A DNA stretch of 64,000 bases from Mucilaginibacter sp. CSA2-8R (GCF_038806765.1 NZ_CP152389.1:4154001-4218000), one strand, 5' to 3'. Counted from the stretch's first letter, positions 46,371 to 55,274 are shown. A program made the numbers and translations. The notes: generated by a model not told the origin, from the letters alone.

Positions 46371-47726
46371 CTAAAACTTATTAATAAGTGACTTCAAAAC
46401 CTGTCTTATTTTCTCCTCAGCAGTTACTTCCAGGCAACTGGTTCTGCAGCGCCAGGTTTCATAACCACCACGTTCAATCTCATGTTCAGGGCATACATAG
46501 CCTACGTAATCGTTAGCCAACGTAATGGTAAAATAATTTTTTATTTCACTTTTCAACGCCAGGCCGGTTTCAGCAAAAAACTCCCCTCCTAAAGCCCCTA
46601 TGACGACATTGCCTATCTTAATTGCTTGTACAGGAAAATTAATCTGGTCTGGAAACTCGTTTAGTAGTACCTGCTCACGGGCATACAGCCGTTGCATGGT
46701 TTTAAAATCTATCCCGTCTAACTTCTCATAGGTGCCTTGCGCAACCAATAATTTTGCGGCTTCCAACTCACTTGCGTCAGGTTTACGTATGCCTGCCCGC
46801 ACCTCGGCATAGTCTGCAGCAATAGTAGCATTGGCTTGCCATTCAATTTCGTTTACCGACTGCGCAACCCTTTTAGCCAGATCGCCACCTATCAAACGGC
46901 TTTTTTCATAATTACCTTTCGGAAACCTGCCTGGGTTCAAGAAATCCCAGATGTTTGCCTCGCCGCTGGTGCCGTTGCTCAACATGCCTACGAAAGCATC
47001 ACCCGCATGGAGCAAGTCTTTCAACTGGTTGCTGAACTCGCCAAAGTAATCGGAGCTTAGTGTACCGTTTTCCCAATCGCCTACATAGTGCATGGAATAG
47101 TTGCCCAACAAGCCTAACCACTCATCATTTTCGTTTTTTACAGCCAGGTAGCAAAGCTCGGTATCCATTTGTGATACCGGACCAATAATTTGATCTTCGG
47201 CACCAAAGGGATTAGTTTTTACCCGGTCGAGCCCTCCAGTTACCGGATTTTGCGCCTCGTAGCCCGGCTGCATAGCGTAACGCCTGCACAGCACATATTC
47301 TGGAATATTAACGCTGCCAAAGCCCACTCTTGCATTCACCAGGTTTTGTTGCGCCTTAACAATAGCCTCAACAATTAAGGATGGCAGCTTTTGCCGATAA
47401 GGTAAGTCGGCCGCGCCAAGCAACAAACTTTCTACCGACCCTGATGCATGGGTATGCGTACTCGAAATTAATATATTTGGAGGCAAAATGTCTGTAAGCT
47501 CATAAACCTGCGCCTTAACAGCATCCAACAACTCGCGGCGCATAGCACAAATATCTACAATACATAAAGCTACAGTTACGCCACCACCTTTAAATACCAA
47601 CGCTTTTGCATACAAAACATCATGAATTTGCGTAGCGTAGTGTGTTACAAAGTCGCCATTGATAAGGGTGCCTAAAGGAGGGGTGATATCAACTTTGGCA
47701 ACTCCGGCCTGTAGTGTATTAGTCAT
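46371..47726 (-). CDS. Neutral/alkaline ceramidase-like amidase without signal peptide
   Basis: A 451-residue protein with the N-terminal fold of neutral ceramidases: LQAGVAKVDITPPLGTLING, the zinc/active-site stretch NILISSTHTHASGSVESLL, and LLGNYSMHYVGDW. True ceramidases have about 650-750 residues, are secreted and end in an immunoglobulin-like domain; here both export signal and C-terminal domain are missing. A cytoplasmic amidohydrolase acting on an N-acyl compound fits better than lipid degradation. It lies between the M19 dipeptidase and D-threonine-aldolase-like genes. Confidence 0.8.
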   Translation of the reverse strand: MTNTLQAGVAKVDITPPLGTLINGDFVTHYATQIHDVLYAKALVFKGGGVTVALCIVDICAMRRELLDAVKAQVYELTDILPPNILISSTHTHASGSVESLLLGAADLPYRQKLPSLIVEAIVKAQQNLVNARVGFGSVNIPEYVLCRRYAMQPGYEAQNPVTGGLDRVKTNPFGAEDQIIGPVSQMDTELCYLAVKNENDEWLGLLGNYSMHYVGDWENGTLSSDYFGEFSNQLKDLLHAGDAFVGMLSNGTSGEANIWDFLNPGRFPKGNYEKSRLIGGDLAKRVAQSVNEIEWQANATIAADYAEVRAGIRKPDASELEAAKLLVAQGTYEKLDGIDFKTMQRLYAREQVLLNEFPDQINFPVQAIKIGNVVIGALGGEFFAETGLALKSEIKNYFTITLANDYVGYVCPEHEIERGGYETWRCRTSCLEVTAEEKIRQVLKSLINKF

Positions 47727-47763
47727 ATACGCTTATTTTAGTTAGCGGCTATAGCCATAATTA

Positions 47764-48846
47764 CTATACCAACGCTTTTCTGAACAGTCTTAGCCAATTA
47801 TTATGAAATATGTTGTGGATATCAGCTTCACTATAGCCACGTTTACTTAAAATGTCTTGATATTTTTGCAGGTCGGCTATCGAGTTTAAATCCCAGGGAG
47901 ACTGTTCTGTACCAAAATTACCATCCAGGTCGCTCCCGATGGCGATGTGCATACTGTTGCCAGCCAACTGACAGATATGATCCCAGTGATCTACCAGATT
48001 TTCCATACGTATGTTTAACTGCCACGGGTCTGACAGGGCATCAATAAAACGGATGTCCATAGCCCAGCAATCCAGCATCCCCCCTATTACGGCGTCGCGC
48101 TCAATTAAAGCTTTAATGTTATCATCGGTGAGTTGCCTTTGCGTAGGTGCAATTTTGCGTACGTTATGATGACTGGCCCAAACCGGTCCTTTAAAAAAGT
48201 TTAGTGCCTGGTCAAACCCTTCATCAGTTAAATGCGTAACATCCAGCACCATATTTAAGGCATCCATCTCTTTCATCAAATCAAAACCGGCCTGAGAAAC
48301 CGGGCCTTCCATTTTTGTACCCGGAGCATATCTGCCAGGGCCAAAATGAGATAACCCCAATGCCCGTAAACCATAGCCATAAGCTCTTTCAAGATAGGAA
48401 ATATTAACCAGCGAATCTGCACCCTCCAAACTTAAAACATAACCAATAGGCTTGGTATCGTCTGCAATAGCATCATCATTCCATAGCGCCAAATGTTGGT
48501 CTAAACCGTTGGCAGATGTAATCTGAACCATTTCACCTAACGCCTCCATTTCACGGTACCAGGCTAATTGCGCCTGTGTCATGGCCCAAGCTTGCTGCGG
48601 CGAATTCCATCCCGATAATGACATTCCGAAAGATGTACAACGCGAAAGCTGTGTGGCAATAACCAGCCCAACACGGCCCTTACGAAGTTCGGGCAGGCAT
48701 ACGGTGCCGCGGCCACGGTCGGCCTTGTCTTTCAGGTGCATTTCCTGCAACCTGATTTCAGCAAGTGGCCTTGTTAGGTCGCGGTTCCACTCTATGGCAT
48801 TCATAGCCAAATCAAGGTGAGCATCTATAATCAGTGGCTTTTTCAT
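47764..48846 (-). CDS. Membrane dipeptidase (peptidase family M19)-like
   Basis: A 360-residue zinc enzyme that hydrolyses dipeptides, often with a D-residue, or related amides. Metal ligands are all recognisable: IIDAHLDLAMNAIEWN (His-x-Asp), LSLEGADSLVN (bridging Glu), LDVTHLTDEGF and WASHHNVR (His), IAIGSDLDGNFGTE (Asp). There is no signal peptide, so it is cytoplasmic here. It starts 8 bp after the degenerate dehydrogenase gene. With the D-threonine-aldolase-like enzyme it suggests an amino acid amide or peptide as part of the substrate. Confidence 0.87.
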   Translation of the reverse strand: MKKPLIIDAHLDLAMNAIEWNRDLTRPLAEIRLQEMHLKDKADRGRGTVCLPELRKGRVGLVIATQLSRCTSFGMSLSGWNSPQQAWAMTQAQLAWYREMEALGEMVQITSANGLDQHLALWNDDAIADDTKPIGYVLSLEGADSLVNISYLERAYGYGLRALGLSHFGPGRYAPGTKMEGPVSQAGFDLMKEMDALNMVLDVTHLTDEGFDQALNFFKGPVWASHHNVRKIAPTQRQLTDDNIKALIERDAVIGGMLDCWAMDIRFIDALSDPWQLNIRMENLVDHWDHICQLAGNSMHIAIGSDLDGNFGTEQSPWDLNSIADLQKYQDILSKRGYSEADIHNIFHNNWLRLFRKALV

Positions 48847-48854
48847 GACCGGAA

Positions 48855-49832
48855 TTATCGCAAAACTTTGCTTTTTTGTTTATAACTGAAGGGATACTTT
48901 TCGATGATTTGCTGAATTTGATAACTAAATTTCCGAAATACAGTATCCCATTGCTGGGCTTCCCCTGGCTCGTAATGGTAAAACCCTTCCCCTGTAATCA
49001 TACCTTTGCTACCTGTATCTATCAGTCGCTTGCAAAAATCAGGGATATGAGTATCTTTTGACAGCTCGGGATTTAACTCCTGCATTACAATACCATACAT
49101 ATAGGTACCCATCAAATCCATGTACCTGAAGTTACCTGCAAAAGACATATAATATCCGGCATCGTTACGACAGGCCCGGTCAATATCCTCAATGGTTACG
49201 TAATTGTTTTCTACCAAAAAAAATGCCTCCCGTAGTAAAGCACACATCAGCTGGGCACGGATACCTTGATTATGTTTTAAAACATAAGGATCTTTTCGCC
49301 AAAGCTCACGTGCCGTCTGGCAAAAATCATCAACCAATTGGGTTTGTGAAATTTCGTTGGTAATAATTTCTAAAAAACTGGTGGTATGCGCCGGCTCAAC
49401 CCAGTTAACCCCCAAAAGACGCCCCGGATTATCCGAATAGCTTTGCAAAACATCCAGTGCAATGCTTTCGGTATTGATAGCTAACGTGGCGCTTTCGTGT
49501 AATACTTTATCAAGCTCTTTTATAAAAGCTGCTTTCTCTTCAATATCTTCATTAGTAATTACAATAGCTCCATCGTAACGCTGGGTATTACCAAGGGTGG
49601 TAATGACCTCCAGATTTTTAATATCTACAGTTTCACCAGTGTACTTCTCCATATCAGCTAGATGCTGCTCAACGGTTGCCATCACATTTGCGTTAGTCGG
49701 ACTGTGTAATGTTACCTTATGCCCGGCACGTAGCAAGCACACACCAACACTGGCTGTTAGCTTTTTTAATCCTGTTACTAAAAAATGCTGTTGCTGATAC
49801 CTTAAAATATCCATATCGTTTTCATGAAGCAT
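48855..49832 (-). CDS. 3-hydroxyacyl-CoA dehydrogenase-like protein with degenerate cofactor and catalytic motifs
   Basis: A 325-residue paralogue of the dehydrogenase at 51224-52204 (same length, same order of segments). The Rossmann glycine motif is lost: HFLVTGLKKLTASVGVCLLRAGH stands where the paralogue has VGVVGLGLMGSSIVAALLVAGH. The catalytic His of the family is Asn (LLGVNWVEPAHTT against FLGIHWAEPAYMT). The C-terminal domain is well kept (RAQLMCALLREAFFLVENNYVTIEDIDRACRNDAGYYMSFAG). It may be a non-catalytic partner of the active paralogue. A second in-frame ATG at 49814 is an alternative start. Confidence 0.82.
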   Translation of the reverse strand: MLHENDMDILRYQQQHFLVTGLKKLTASVGVCLLRAGHKVTLHSPTNANVMATVEQHLADMEKYTGETVDIKNLEVITTLGNTQRYDGAIVITNEDIEEKAAFIKELDKVLHESATLAINTESIALDVLQSYSDNPGRLLGVNWVEPAHTTSFLEIITNEISQTQLVDDFCQTARELWRKDPYVLKHNQGIRAQLMCALLREAFFLVENNYVTIEDIDRACRNDAGYYMSFAGNFRYMDLMGTYMYGIVMQELNPELSKDTHIPDFCKRLIDTGSKGMITGEGFYHYEPGEAQQWDTVFRKFSYQIQQIIEKYPFSYKQKSKVLR

Positions 49833-49864
49833 TAACCTTAGTTTTAAACAATTTTATAAGCATC

Positions 49865-51160
49865 TTAAAATTCGGCAAGCACCTGGTCGGCAGCCGAAAG
49901 CGCCTGTTCAATATCTGCCTGCGTATGTGCGGCGCTGATATACCATAAGCCGCGGCCTATAATACGTACCCCATGGTTGTGCATACCGGCTATAAATTTC
50001 GCTAACTGCTGCTTGTCGGCCATAAGCACATCACGGTAAGTTTTAACTTGAGATAAAGACGTAAACGAAGTATTGAACATAGGCCCCGGACCCTGAACCA
50101 GCATGTTAAGGCCATATTTTTGTGAGATAGATTGCAAGCCCTGCATTAATTGCCTGCCTAATGCAAACATGCGCTCGTAGGGGTTTTCTTGCTGTAGCAG
50201 TGTTACGGTGGCTAATGCAGCAGCAACCGTGGCGTTGCTGGAGTTCATCGTACCGGCATGAATGACTTTACCCTGCTCAATCAGTGCCATCCATTCGCGT
50301 TTGCCCACAATGGCACTGATGGGGTAGCCGCTGGCAAAGGCTTTTGCAAAAATGGAAAGATCGGGCGTTACCCCAAAATAGCCCTGCGCCCCGCTTAGTC
50401 CTAAACGAAAGCCGGTAATCACCTCATCAAAAATAAGTGCGATGCCAAACTCCGTACAAATATCCCGCAGCCCTTGCAAAAAGCCGTCGGCAGGTGGTAT
50501 ACAGCCGTTGTTACACATGAATGGCTCGGTAATAACCGCGGCAATGTCATTGTAATTAGCCCGTACCGTTTTTTCAAATAATTCCAGATCATTCCAGGGC
50601 AGTATGATAAATTCTTCGCGGGAGGATTGCGGCAGGCCTTCACTCCAGGGTAAAGCATTGGGTTGTTCGGGATTACCTAGTGCATCGGCTGACGGGGCAG
50701 AAAAGCCCCAGGATACATTATCCAGCCAGCCATGAAAATGACCTTCGAACCGGAGAAATTTACTGCGTCCGGTTTTGGCTCTTGCTACTCTGAAAGCGGT
50801 ATGCACGGCTTCGGAACCATCAAGGCAAAAACGCATCAGTTCGGCAGACGGAATTAATTCGTTAAGCTTTTCGGCAAGTTCAATTTCTTGTATATGCTGA
50901 CCGGCAAATAGCTGGCCCGAGGCAGAATATTGTGTAACTGCATTTAAAACTTCGGGACGGGAATGTCCTAAAATAAGCGGCCCCTGACTTAAAGTAAAGT
51001 CGAGGTATTCGTTACCATCCACATCATAAATACGACTGCCCTGGCCATGGGTGTAAAACATGGCATGCGGATAGTTCATCTTCCGGAACTCGGATGACAC
51101 CCCCCCGGCAAGCACTTTTTTTGATCGCTCCAGTAAAGCAGCCGACTTTGAATAGTCCAT
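49865..51160 (-). CDS. Class III aminotransferase, glutamate-1-semialdehyde aminomutase-like
   Basis: A 431-residue PLP enzyme. Family features: SQGPLILGHSRPEVLNAV, MRFCLDGSEAVHTAFRVARAKTGRSKFLRFEGHFHGW, LIFDEVITGFRLGLSGAQGYFGV (the PLP-contacting Asp) and LSIFAKAFASGYPISAIVG (the Schiff-base Lys). It resembles HemL in length and layout, but its operon setting has no tetrapyrrole genes, so it more likely transaminates an amino-sugar-derived or beta-amino compound. It sits between the intact and the degenerate dehydrogenase genes. Confidence 0.88.
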   Translation of the reverse strand: MDYSKSAALLERSKKVLAGGVSSEFRKMNYPHAMFYTHGQGSRIYDVDGNEYLDFTLSQGPLILGHSRPEVLNAVTQYSASGQLFAGQHIQEIELAEKLNELIPSAELMRFCLDGSEAVHTAFRVARAKTGRSKFLRFEGHFHGWLDNVSWGFSAPSADALGNPEQPNALPWSEGLPQSSREEFIILPWNDLELFEKTVRANYNDIAAVITEPFMCNNGCIPPADGFLQGLRDICTEFGIALIFDEVITGFRLGLSGAQGYFGVTPDLSIFAKAFASGYPISAIVGKREWMALIEQGKVIHAGTMNSSNATVAAALATVTLLQQENPYERMFALGRQLMQGLQSISQKYGLNMLVQGPGPMFNTSFTSLSQVKTYRDVLMADKQQLAKFIAGMHNHGVRIIGRGLWYISAAHTQADIEQALSAADQVLAEF

Positions 51161-51223
51161 AATTGTATGGTGATAATTAAAAATAGGAATATGGTAAGCG
51201 CGCCCTGCAGACAGAGCCGCATT

Positions 51224-52204
51224 TTATTTATGTTGAAACTTGTTGCTCACCGAAGGATACTGCGCGGCCAGCCGGTCAATTTCTTTATTAAACTCAGCAA
51301 AAGCATCATCCCATTCTTTAGCTTCGCTACCGTTATAGTCGTAAAAACCTTTAGACGTTTGAGTGCCTTTAGCTCTAAGTTCAATCATTTTTTGCATGGC
51401 CAGCGGCACATCATCAACATTGCTTAATTGCGGCAGCAGGTTGTTCAGTATATTATCGAGATTATCGAGCCCTAAAAAGTCCATCCGCCTAAAAATGCCC
51501 ATCAGTGTCATCCAAGAGCCGGCATCATATCTAAATGCCTTATCCATGTCTTCGATGGTTGCAATGCCGTTATCGGCAAGCGTCAAACCTTCCCGGTATA
51601 CAGCATACATTAAACGGTTGGTTACAAACCCCCTGATGTCTTTCTTTAATAAAGTTGGCTCTTTGCCCCAATGGTGAGCCAGCTCAAACGCCCACTCAGC
51701 CAAAGGCACGGCAGTAGCGTTACCACAGGTAATTTCTAAAAAACGGGTCATGTAAGCAGGTTCGGCCCAATGTATGCCTAAAAACCTTTCGGGTCCGGGC
51801 ACATAAGTTTGCAATATGCTGATGGGTATAGCTGAGGTGTTACTGGCTATAATAGTATCAGTGGCAACAGCTGCAACAATATTAGCGTATACTTCTTTTT
51901 TAATGTCGGGCCGTTCGGTCACGCACTCTAAAACTAAGCGGCAATCTGCCAGCGTGGCGTAGCTGCCCGATACGTTAAGCATATTCAGATAATGCTCAAC
52001 CGGATATTGTAACAGCCCGGCACTTTCGCATTGCAGCAGATGGCTTTTAATATGCTCAGGTGCTTTTGCAAGTTCGTCTGCAAGGGGGGCGATGGCTTTA
52101 ACCGGATGCCCGGCCACCAACAAAGCAGCAACAATACTGCTCCCCATAAGTCCCAGTCCCACCACGCCAACATAAATGTCGGCTACATTGATCTGCTCTG
52201 TCAT
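51224..52204 (-). CDS. 3-hydroxyacyl-CoA dehydrogenase-like NAD-dependent dehydrogenase
   Basis: A 326-residue two-domain dehydrogenase. The N-terminal Rossmann motif VGVVGLGLMGSSIVAALLVAGHPV is intact, the catalytic His is in FLGIHWAEPAYMT, the Glu in LVLECVTE, and the C-terminal domain has FVTNRLMYAVYREGLTLADNGIATIEDMDKAFRYDAGS. Relatives oxidise 3-hydroxyacyl-CoA, L-carnitine or L-gulonate; without thiolase or CoA ligase neighbours, a small 3-hydroxy acid is more likely here. It is the second gene of the RidA-led operon, 10 bp after ridA-like. Confidence 0.87.
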   Translation of the reverse strand: MTEQINVADIYVGVVGLGLMGSSIVAALLVAGHPVKAIAPLADELAKAPEHIKSHLLQCESAGLLQYPVEHYLNMLNVSGSYATLADCRLVLECVTERPDIKKEVYANIVAAVATDTIIASNTSAIPISILQTYVPGPERFLGIHWAEPAYMTRFLEITCGNATAVPLAEWAFELAHHWGKEPTLLKKDIRGFVTNRLMYAVYREGLTLADNGIATIEDMDKAFRYDAGSWMTLMGIFRRMDFLGLDNLDNILNNLLPQLSNVDDVPLAMQKMIELRAKGTQTSKGFYDYNGSEAKEWDDAFAEFNKEIDRLAAQYPSVSNKFQHK

Positions 52205-52214
52205 CGCTCTTTAA

Positions 52215-52598
52215 TCAGATTTTCACAACACAGTCAATCTCTACCTTTATGCCCTCACCCAAAACAGACTGCACCGTGGTGCGGGCTGGTTTTACGCCCG
52301 GAAAGTAAGTGGCATATACTTCATTATAGCGGTCAAAATCGTTAATATCGCTTAAATGCACCGTGCATTTAAGCACGTTTTCCATCAGTCCGCCGGCTGC
52401 CTCCACAATAGCTTTAATATTTTGTAGCGTTAAATGAGTTTCTTCTTCAATGGTACCTAAAACAAATCTTGATGTTTTAAAATCAACCGCCGCCTGCCCG
52501 CTTATGTAGAGTGTACCGTCCATCAAAACACCATCTGTGTATGCACCGGTAACAAAACTCGGATCGCGATCGGGATGTAAAACTTTTATTTTCTGCAT
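52215..52598 (-). CDS. RidA/YjgF-family enamine/imine deaminase
   Basis: A 127-residue protein of the RidA family, which hydrolyses reactive enamine and imine intermediates of PLP enzymes. It shows YISGQAAVDF, KCTVHLSDINDFDRYNEVYATYFPGVKPARTTVQSV with the conserved Arg, and the terminal VEIDCVV with the Glu. It leads the seven-gene operon that also encodes an aminotransferase and a D-threonine-aldolase-like PLP enzyme, which is where such a deaminase is useful. It starts 74 bp after an operator copy. Confidence 0.9.
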   Translation of the reverse strand: MQKIKVLHPDRDPSFVTGAYTDGVLMDGTLYISGQAAVDFKTSRFVLGTIEEETHLTLQNIKAIVEAAGGLMENVLKCTVHLSDINDFDRYNEVYATYFPGVKPARTTVQSVLGEGIKVEIDCVVKI

Positions 52599-52672
52599 GA
52601 CGTTTTAGGAATAGGCTTTGATAATTGGAAATGCCTGTTAATCAAAAATACTTTCCGCAGCATGATTTAGAT

Positions 52673-52706
52673 GCTACTTTTGTTTGCATTTGTAATACTA
52701 TTCTTC
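52673..52706 (-). promoter_or_regulatory. 34-bp regulon operator, copy 4 (before the RidA-led operon)
   Basis: On the minus strand it reads GAAGAATAGTATTACAAATG, then CAAACAAAAGTAGC, with AGTA cores at positions 8-11 and 29-32. It is 74 bp before the RidA start. It agrees with the susC copy at 28 of 34 positions by my count. Confidence 0.85.
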
Positions 52707-52766
52707 ACCCTTAAAAAAGAGATTTTGAGCTAGTGCGAACCGGATAAATGCAGTTCCATGATCTTT

Positions 52767-53555
52767 TTACCAACAGTTCCAGCCACCGTCAACAAACAAA
52801 TTTTGACCAGTAATATAACTGGCTGCATCAGACAATAAAAAAGCAACAGTACCTCCAATTTCAGGAGCGGAACCTACACGGCCCATGGGCGACTTTTTAG
52901 CCAGACGCTCTATAAAATCGGGGTGCGTCTGCTGTACTGCAGGATTGGGGAACGGCCCTGGCGATATGCAATTGAAACGCACATTGCTTTTACCGTAATG
53001 TACAGCCATATAGCGAACCATTTGTATAATGCCGGCTTTAGTTACCCCGTACTCAATAGGATTTTTGGTTAACGGCGCTTCATATAATTCGGGGTTAGGC
53101 GATAATGAGCCATACATACTCGAGAACAACACTATGCTACCGCCGCCCCGCTGTGCCATTTGGGCTCCCACCTCCCGGGATAGTAAAAAAGACGAAGTTA
53201 AGCTGCCGTGATTTACCTCATCAAAATCATCGGCAGTTAAATTTTCCATGGTTTTGGCCGTTGAGGCATAGGTTAAATTAACCAGCCCATCAGGTACACC
53301 ATGCTTTGCAATATTATCAGTTACAAAAGGCTTAATTAAATCGGTTTGGTGCACATTGAGCGTTGCCGCTGTAACTTGCGGCGACAAACGGGCCGACTCA
53401 ATAAATTGCTGGGCGCGCCCTTCCAAATCTATACAAAGTACGCTGGCTCCGGCAGCTACCAGCAACTCTACGGCAGGTTGGCCCAAATACCCCGCACCAC
53501 CAAATACCCATATCTGTTTTCCGGCTAAACTTAAAATGTTACCTGTATTATCCAT
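52767..53555 (-). CDS. Short-chain dehydrogenase/reductase
   Basis: A 262-residue classical SDR with cofactor motif WVFGGAGYLGQPAVELL, catalytic Ser in LFSSMYGSLSP and an intact Tyr-Lys pair in IEYGVTKAGIIQMVRYMA. It has the usual C-terminal LFVDGGWNCW. The substrate is unknown; a polyol, sugar acid or hydroxy acid is likely. It is the last gene of the six-gene operon led by the HEAT-repeat gene, 4 bp after a second SDR that lacks the catalytic Lys, so the two may form a hetero-oligomer. Confidence 0.88.
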   Translation of the reverse strand: MDNTGNILSLAGKQIWVFGGAGYLGQPAVELLVAAGASVLCIDLEGRAQQFIESARLSPQVTAATLNVHQTDLIKPFVTDNIAKHGVPDGLVNLTYASTAKTMENLTADDFDEVNHGSLTSSFLLSREVGAQMAQRGGGSIVLFSSMYGSLSPNPELYEAPLTKNPIEYGVTKAGIIQMVRYMAVHYGKSNVRFNCISPGPFPNPAVQQTHPDFIERLAKKSPMGRVGSAPEIGGTVAFLLSDAASYITGQNLFVDGGWNCW

Positions 53556-53559
53556 AGTG

Positions 53560-54336
53560 TTATGCGTTTAAGCCTCCGTCCATTAAAATATTTTCGCCGT
53601 TGATGTATGCGCCGGCTTCTGATGCCAGCAACACCATCAAGCCCTTAATATCATCTTGATTAGCCATACGTTTAAGCGGAACCTTTTTGCAATAATTATT
53701 TAAGAACACCTCTGGCTGGTTATTAAATAATCCCCCCGGACTGATACAGTTAACCCGTACATTTTTGCCGGCCAACACCTGGGCCATATATTTAGTTAGA
53801 TTAAGCAGCCCTGCATTATGAAAAAAATAATCGGGCGGAGGTGTGCCCATGCTGGTGCCCACGTAGTTAGACAGATCAGGGCCGAACATCCCCATCATCG
53901 ACCCGATATTAATGATGCTTCCGCCGCCATTGGTTACAATCAAATCGGCCATCTCGCGGATAATATCCATAGATCCGGTTGCATTAACCCGCATAGATTC
54001 GGCAAAATCGACAATGTCGGCATCATAACTTTTCATGGGGCGCGACACAGCGTTATTCACAAATACATCCAGCTTACCAAATTTACGCAACACAGCATCT
54101 TTTAATTGCAGTACCGAGGCATGATCGCCCTGGTCAACAGGCAAAGCATGAACATCAAAACCCTTCCTGCGAAAATTTTGAGCAACCTGCCCGGCATTTT
54201 CCAAATTACGGGAAGCGATAATTACGGTGCCATCAGCTTCGGCCAAGCCTTCTACTATGCATTTACCATAATTGCCCGCTCCTCCGCTTACTACTATAAT
54301 TTTATTTTTTAAACTAAATAGTTCTTTTACATGCAT
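53560..54336 (-). CDS. Short-chain dehydrogenase/reductase with missing catalytic lysine
   Basis: A 258-residue SDR, paralogous to the neighbour at 52767-53555. Cofactor motif VVSGGAGNYGKCIVEGL and Ser in INIGSMMG are present. At the active site YFFHNAGLLNLTKYMAQ aligns with YGVTKAGIIQMVRYMAV of the neighbour, so the Tyr-x3-Lys lysine is Asn here (near residue 172). It may be inactive, use another general acid, or stabilise the neighbour. The C-terminal NILMDGGLNA is normal. Confidence 0.85.
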   Translation of the reverse strand: MHVKELFSLKNKIIVVSGGAGNYGKCIVEGLAEADGTVIIASRNLENAGQVAQNFRRKGFDVHALPVDQGDHASVLQLKDAVLRKFGKLDVFVNNAVSRPMKSYDADIVDFAESMRVNATGSMDIIREMADLIVTNGGGSIINIGSMMGMFGPDLSNYVGTSMGTPPPDYFFHNAGLLNLTKYMAQVLAGKNVRVNCISPGGLFNNQPEVFLNNYCKKVPLKRMANQDDIKGLMVLLASEAGAYINGENILMDGGLNA

Positions 54337-54356
54337 ATTGATGAAGTTATGATAGA

Positions 54357-55274
54357 TTATAAGTAGATGGTTTTACCGCCCTGGGCCAGACTTTCATTGG
54401 CGGCGATAAGCGTGCGCAGTACATTTTCTGTTTTGGAAAAGTCCAGGCGCGACTTGCCCTCTTGTACCGAGCGTACAAACTCAATAATATTATCCCTAAA
54501 CATAGCGAATGAGTTTTTAATCTCAATCAATCGCCAACCTTGCTGCCCAAAAACAGATATTTGAAACGTGCCGGCAATCTCCATAAACAAGTTAACAATA
54601 ACCTGCAAGCCACCGGCAAAAGTGATGTGTACTATATCTTTACCGGTTTCGCCAATGTGTTTGACAGTTAGAGGTTTTGCATCATCCAGTAACATAAAAA
54701 TGCCCTCGATCATGTGCACGCCATATTTAATCCAGTCTTTTTTACCGGTAGCCGTAATAAGTTCTAACTTGCCAAGCGATGGCAGATCAATTTTTGTATT
54801 TCGGGCCTCTACGGCATATCGCATAGACGAACAAGACATAATAAGTTTACCTTTTGCACTTTCGGCCGAAAAGTAAGCCAGGTCATCCCACGTAGCAGCC
54901 AATGGCTTATCAATAAAAATGGGTATGCCTGCATCAATAAAGGGCTTTGCCATAGCCACGTGGTTTTCGGGATCGTCTCTTGAAAGTATTACGGCATCAA
55001 CGTTCCCGATCATATCTTCGGCGCGCCCAGCGATGTTTTCTATACCGGTAGTTTTGGCAATGCTTTCGGCAATACCTGGTTCTTGTGCCCAAACGTGCGT
55101 TACCCTGGCATTGGGCAATCCCAGCGTGTCGTGATTAGCTTGCAAATACGCAGCTACAGCCGGATAACCAACATCACAAATTTCTTGTGCATCAAACTGA
55201 CCGTTGATGATGGCCGACCATGAGTATGGGTGGGCATTGCCTGCACTCATGCCTAAAACGCCAATTTTTATCAT
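54357..55274 (-). CDS. Gfo/Idh/MocA-family oxidoreductase
   Basis: A 305-residue NAD(P)-dependent sugar dehydrogenase-like protein. The N-terminal Rossmann start IKIGVLGMSAGNAHPYSWSAI is longer in its glycine loop than usual. The conserved segment AVILSRDDPENHVAMAKPFIDAGIPIFIDKPLAATWDDL holds the EKP-equivalent (DKP). The C-terminal domain is short. It probably oxidises or epimerises a sugar or inositol-like ring. It lies between the aldo/keto reductase and SDR genes of the six-gene operon. Confidence 0.85.
   Translation of the reverse strand: MIKIGVLGMSAGNAHPYSWSAIINGQFDAQEICDVGYPAVAAYLQANHDTLGLPNARVTHVWAQEPGIAESIAKTTGIENIAGRAEDMIGNVDAVILSRDDPENHVAMAKPFIDAGIPIFIDKPLAATWDDLAYFSAESAKGKLIMSCSSMRYAVEARNTKIDLPSLGKLELITATGKKDWIKYGVHMIEGIFMLLDDAKPLTVKHIGETGKDIVHITFAGGLQVIVNLFMEIAGTFQISVFGQQGWRLIEIKNSFAMFRDNIIEFVRSVQEGKSRLDFSKTENVLRTLIAANESLAQGGKTIYL

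Noticed and set aside
49865..51160. Aminotransferase as a true HemL (tetrapyrrole synthesis)
   Set aside because: The family match is good, but it is inside the inducible catabolic operon, without heme genes. A housekeeping hemL would be expected elsewhere.
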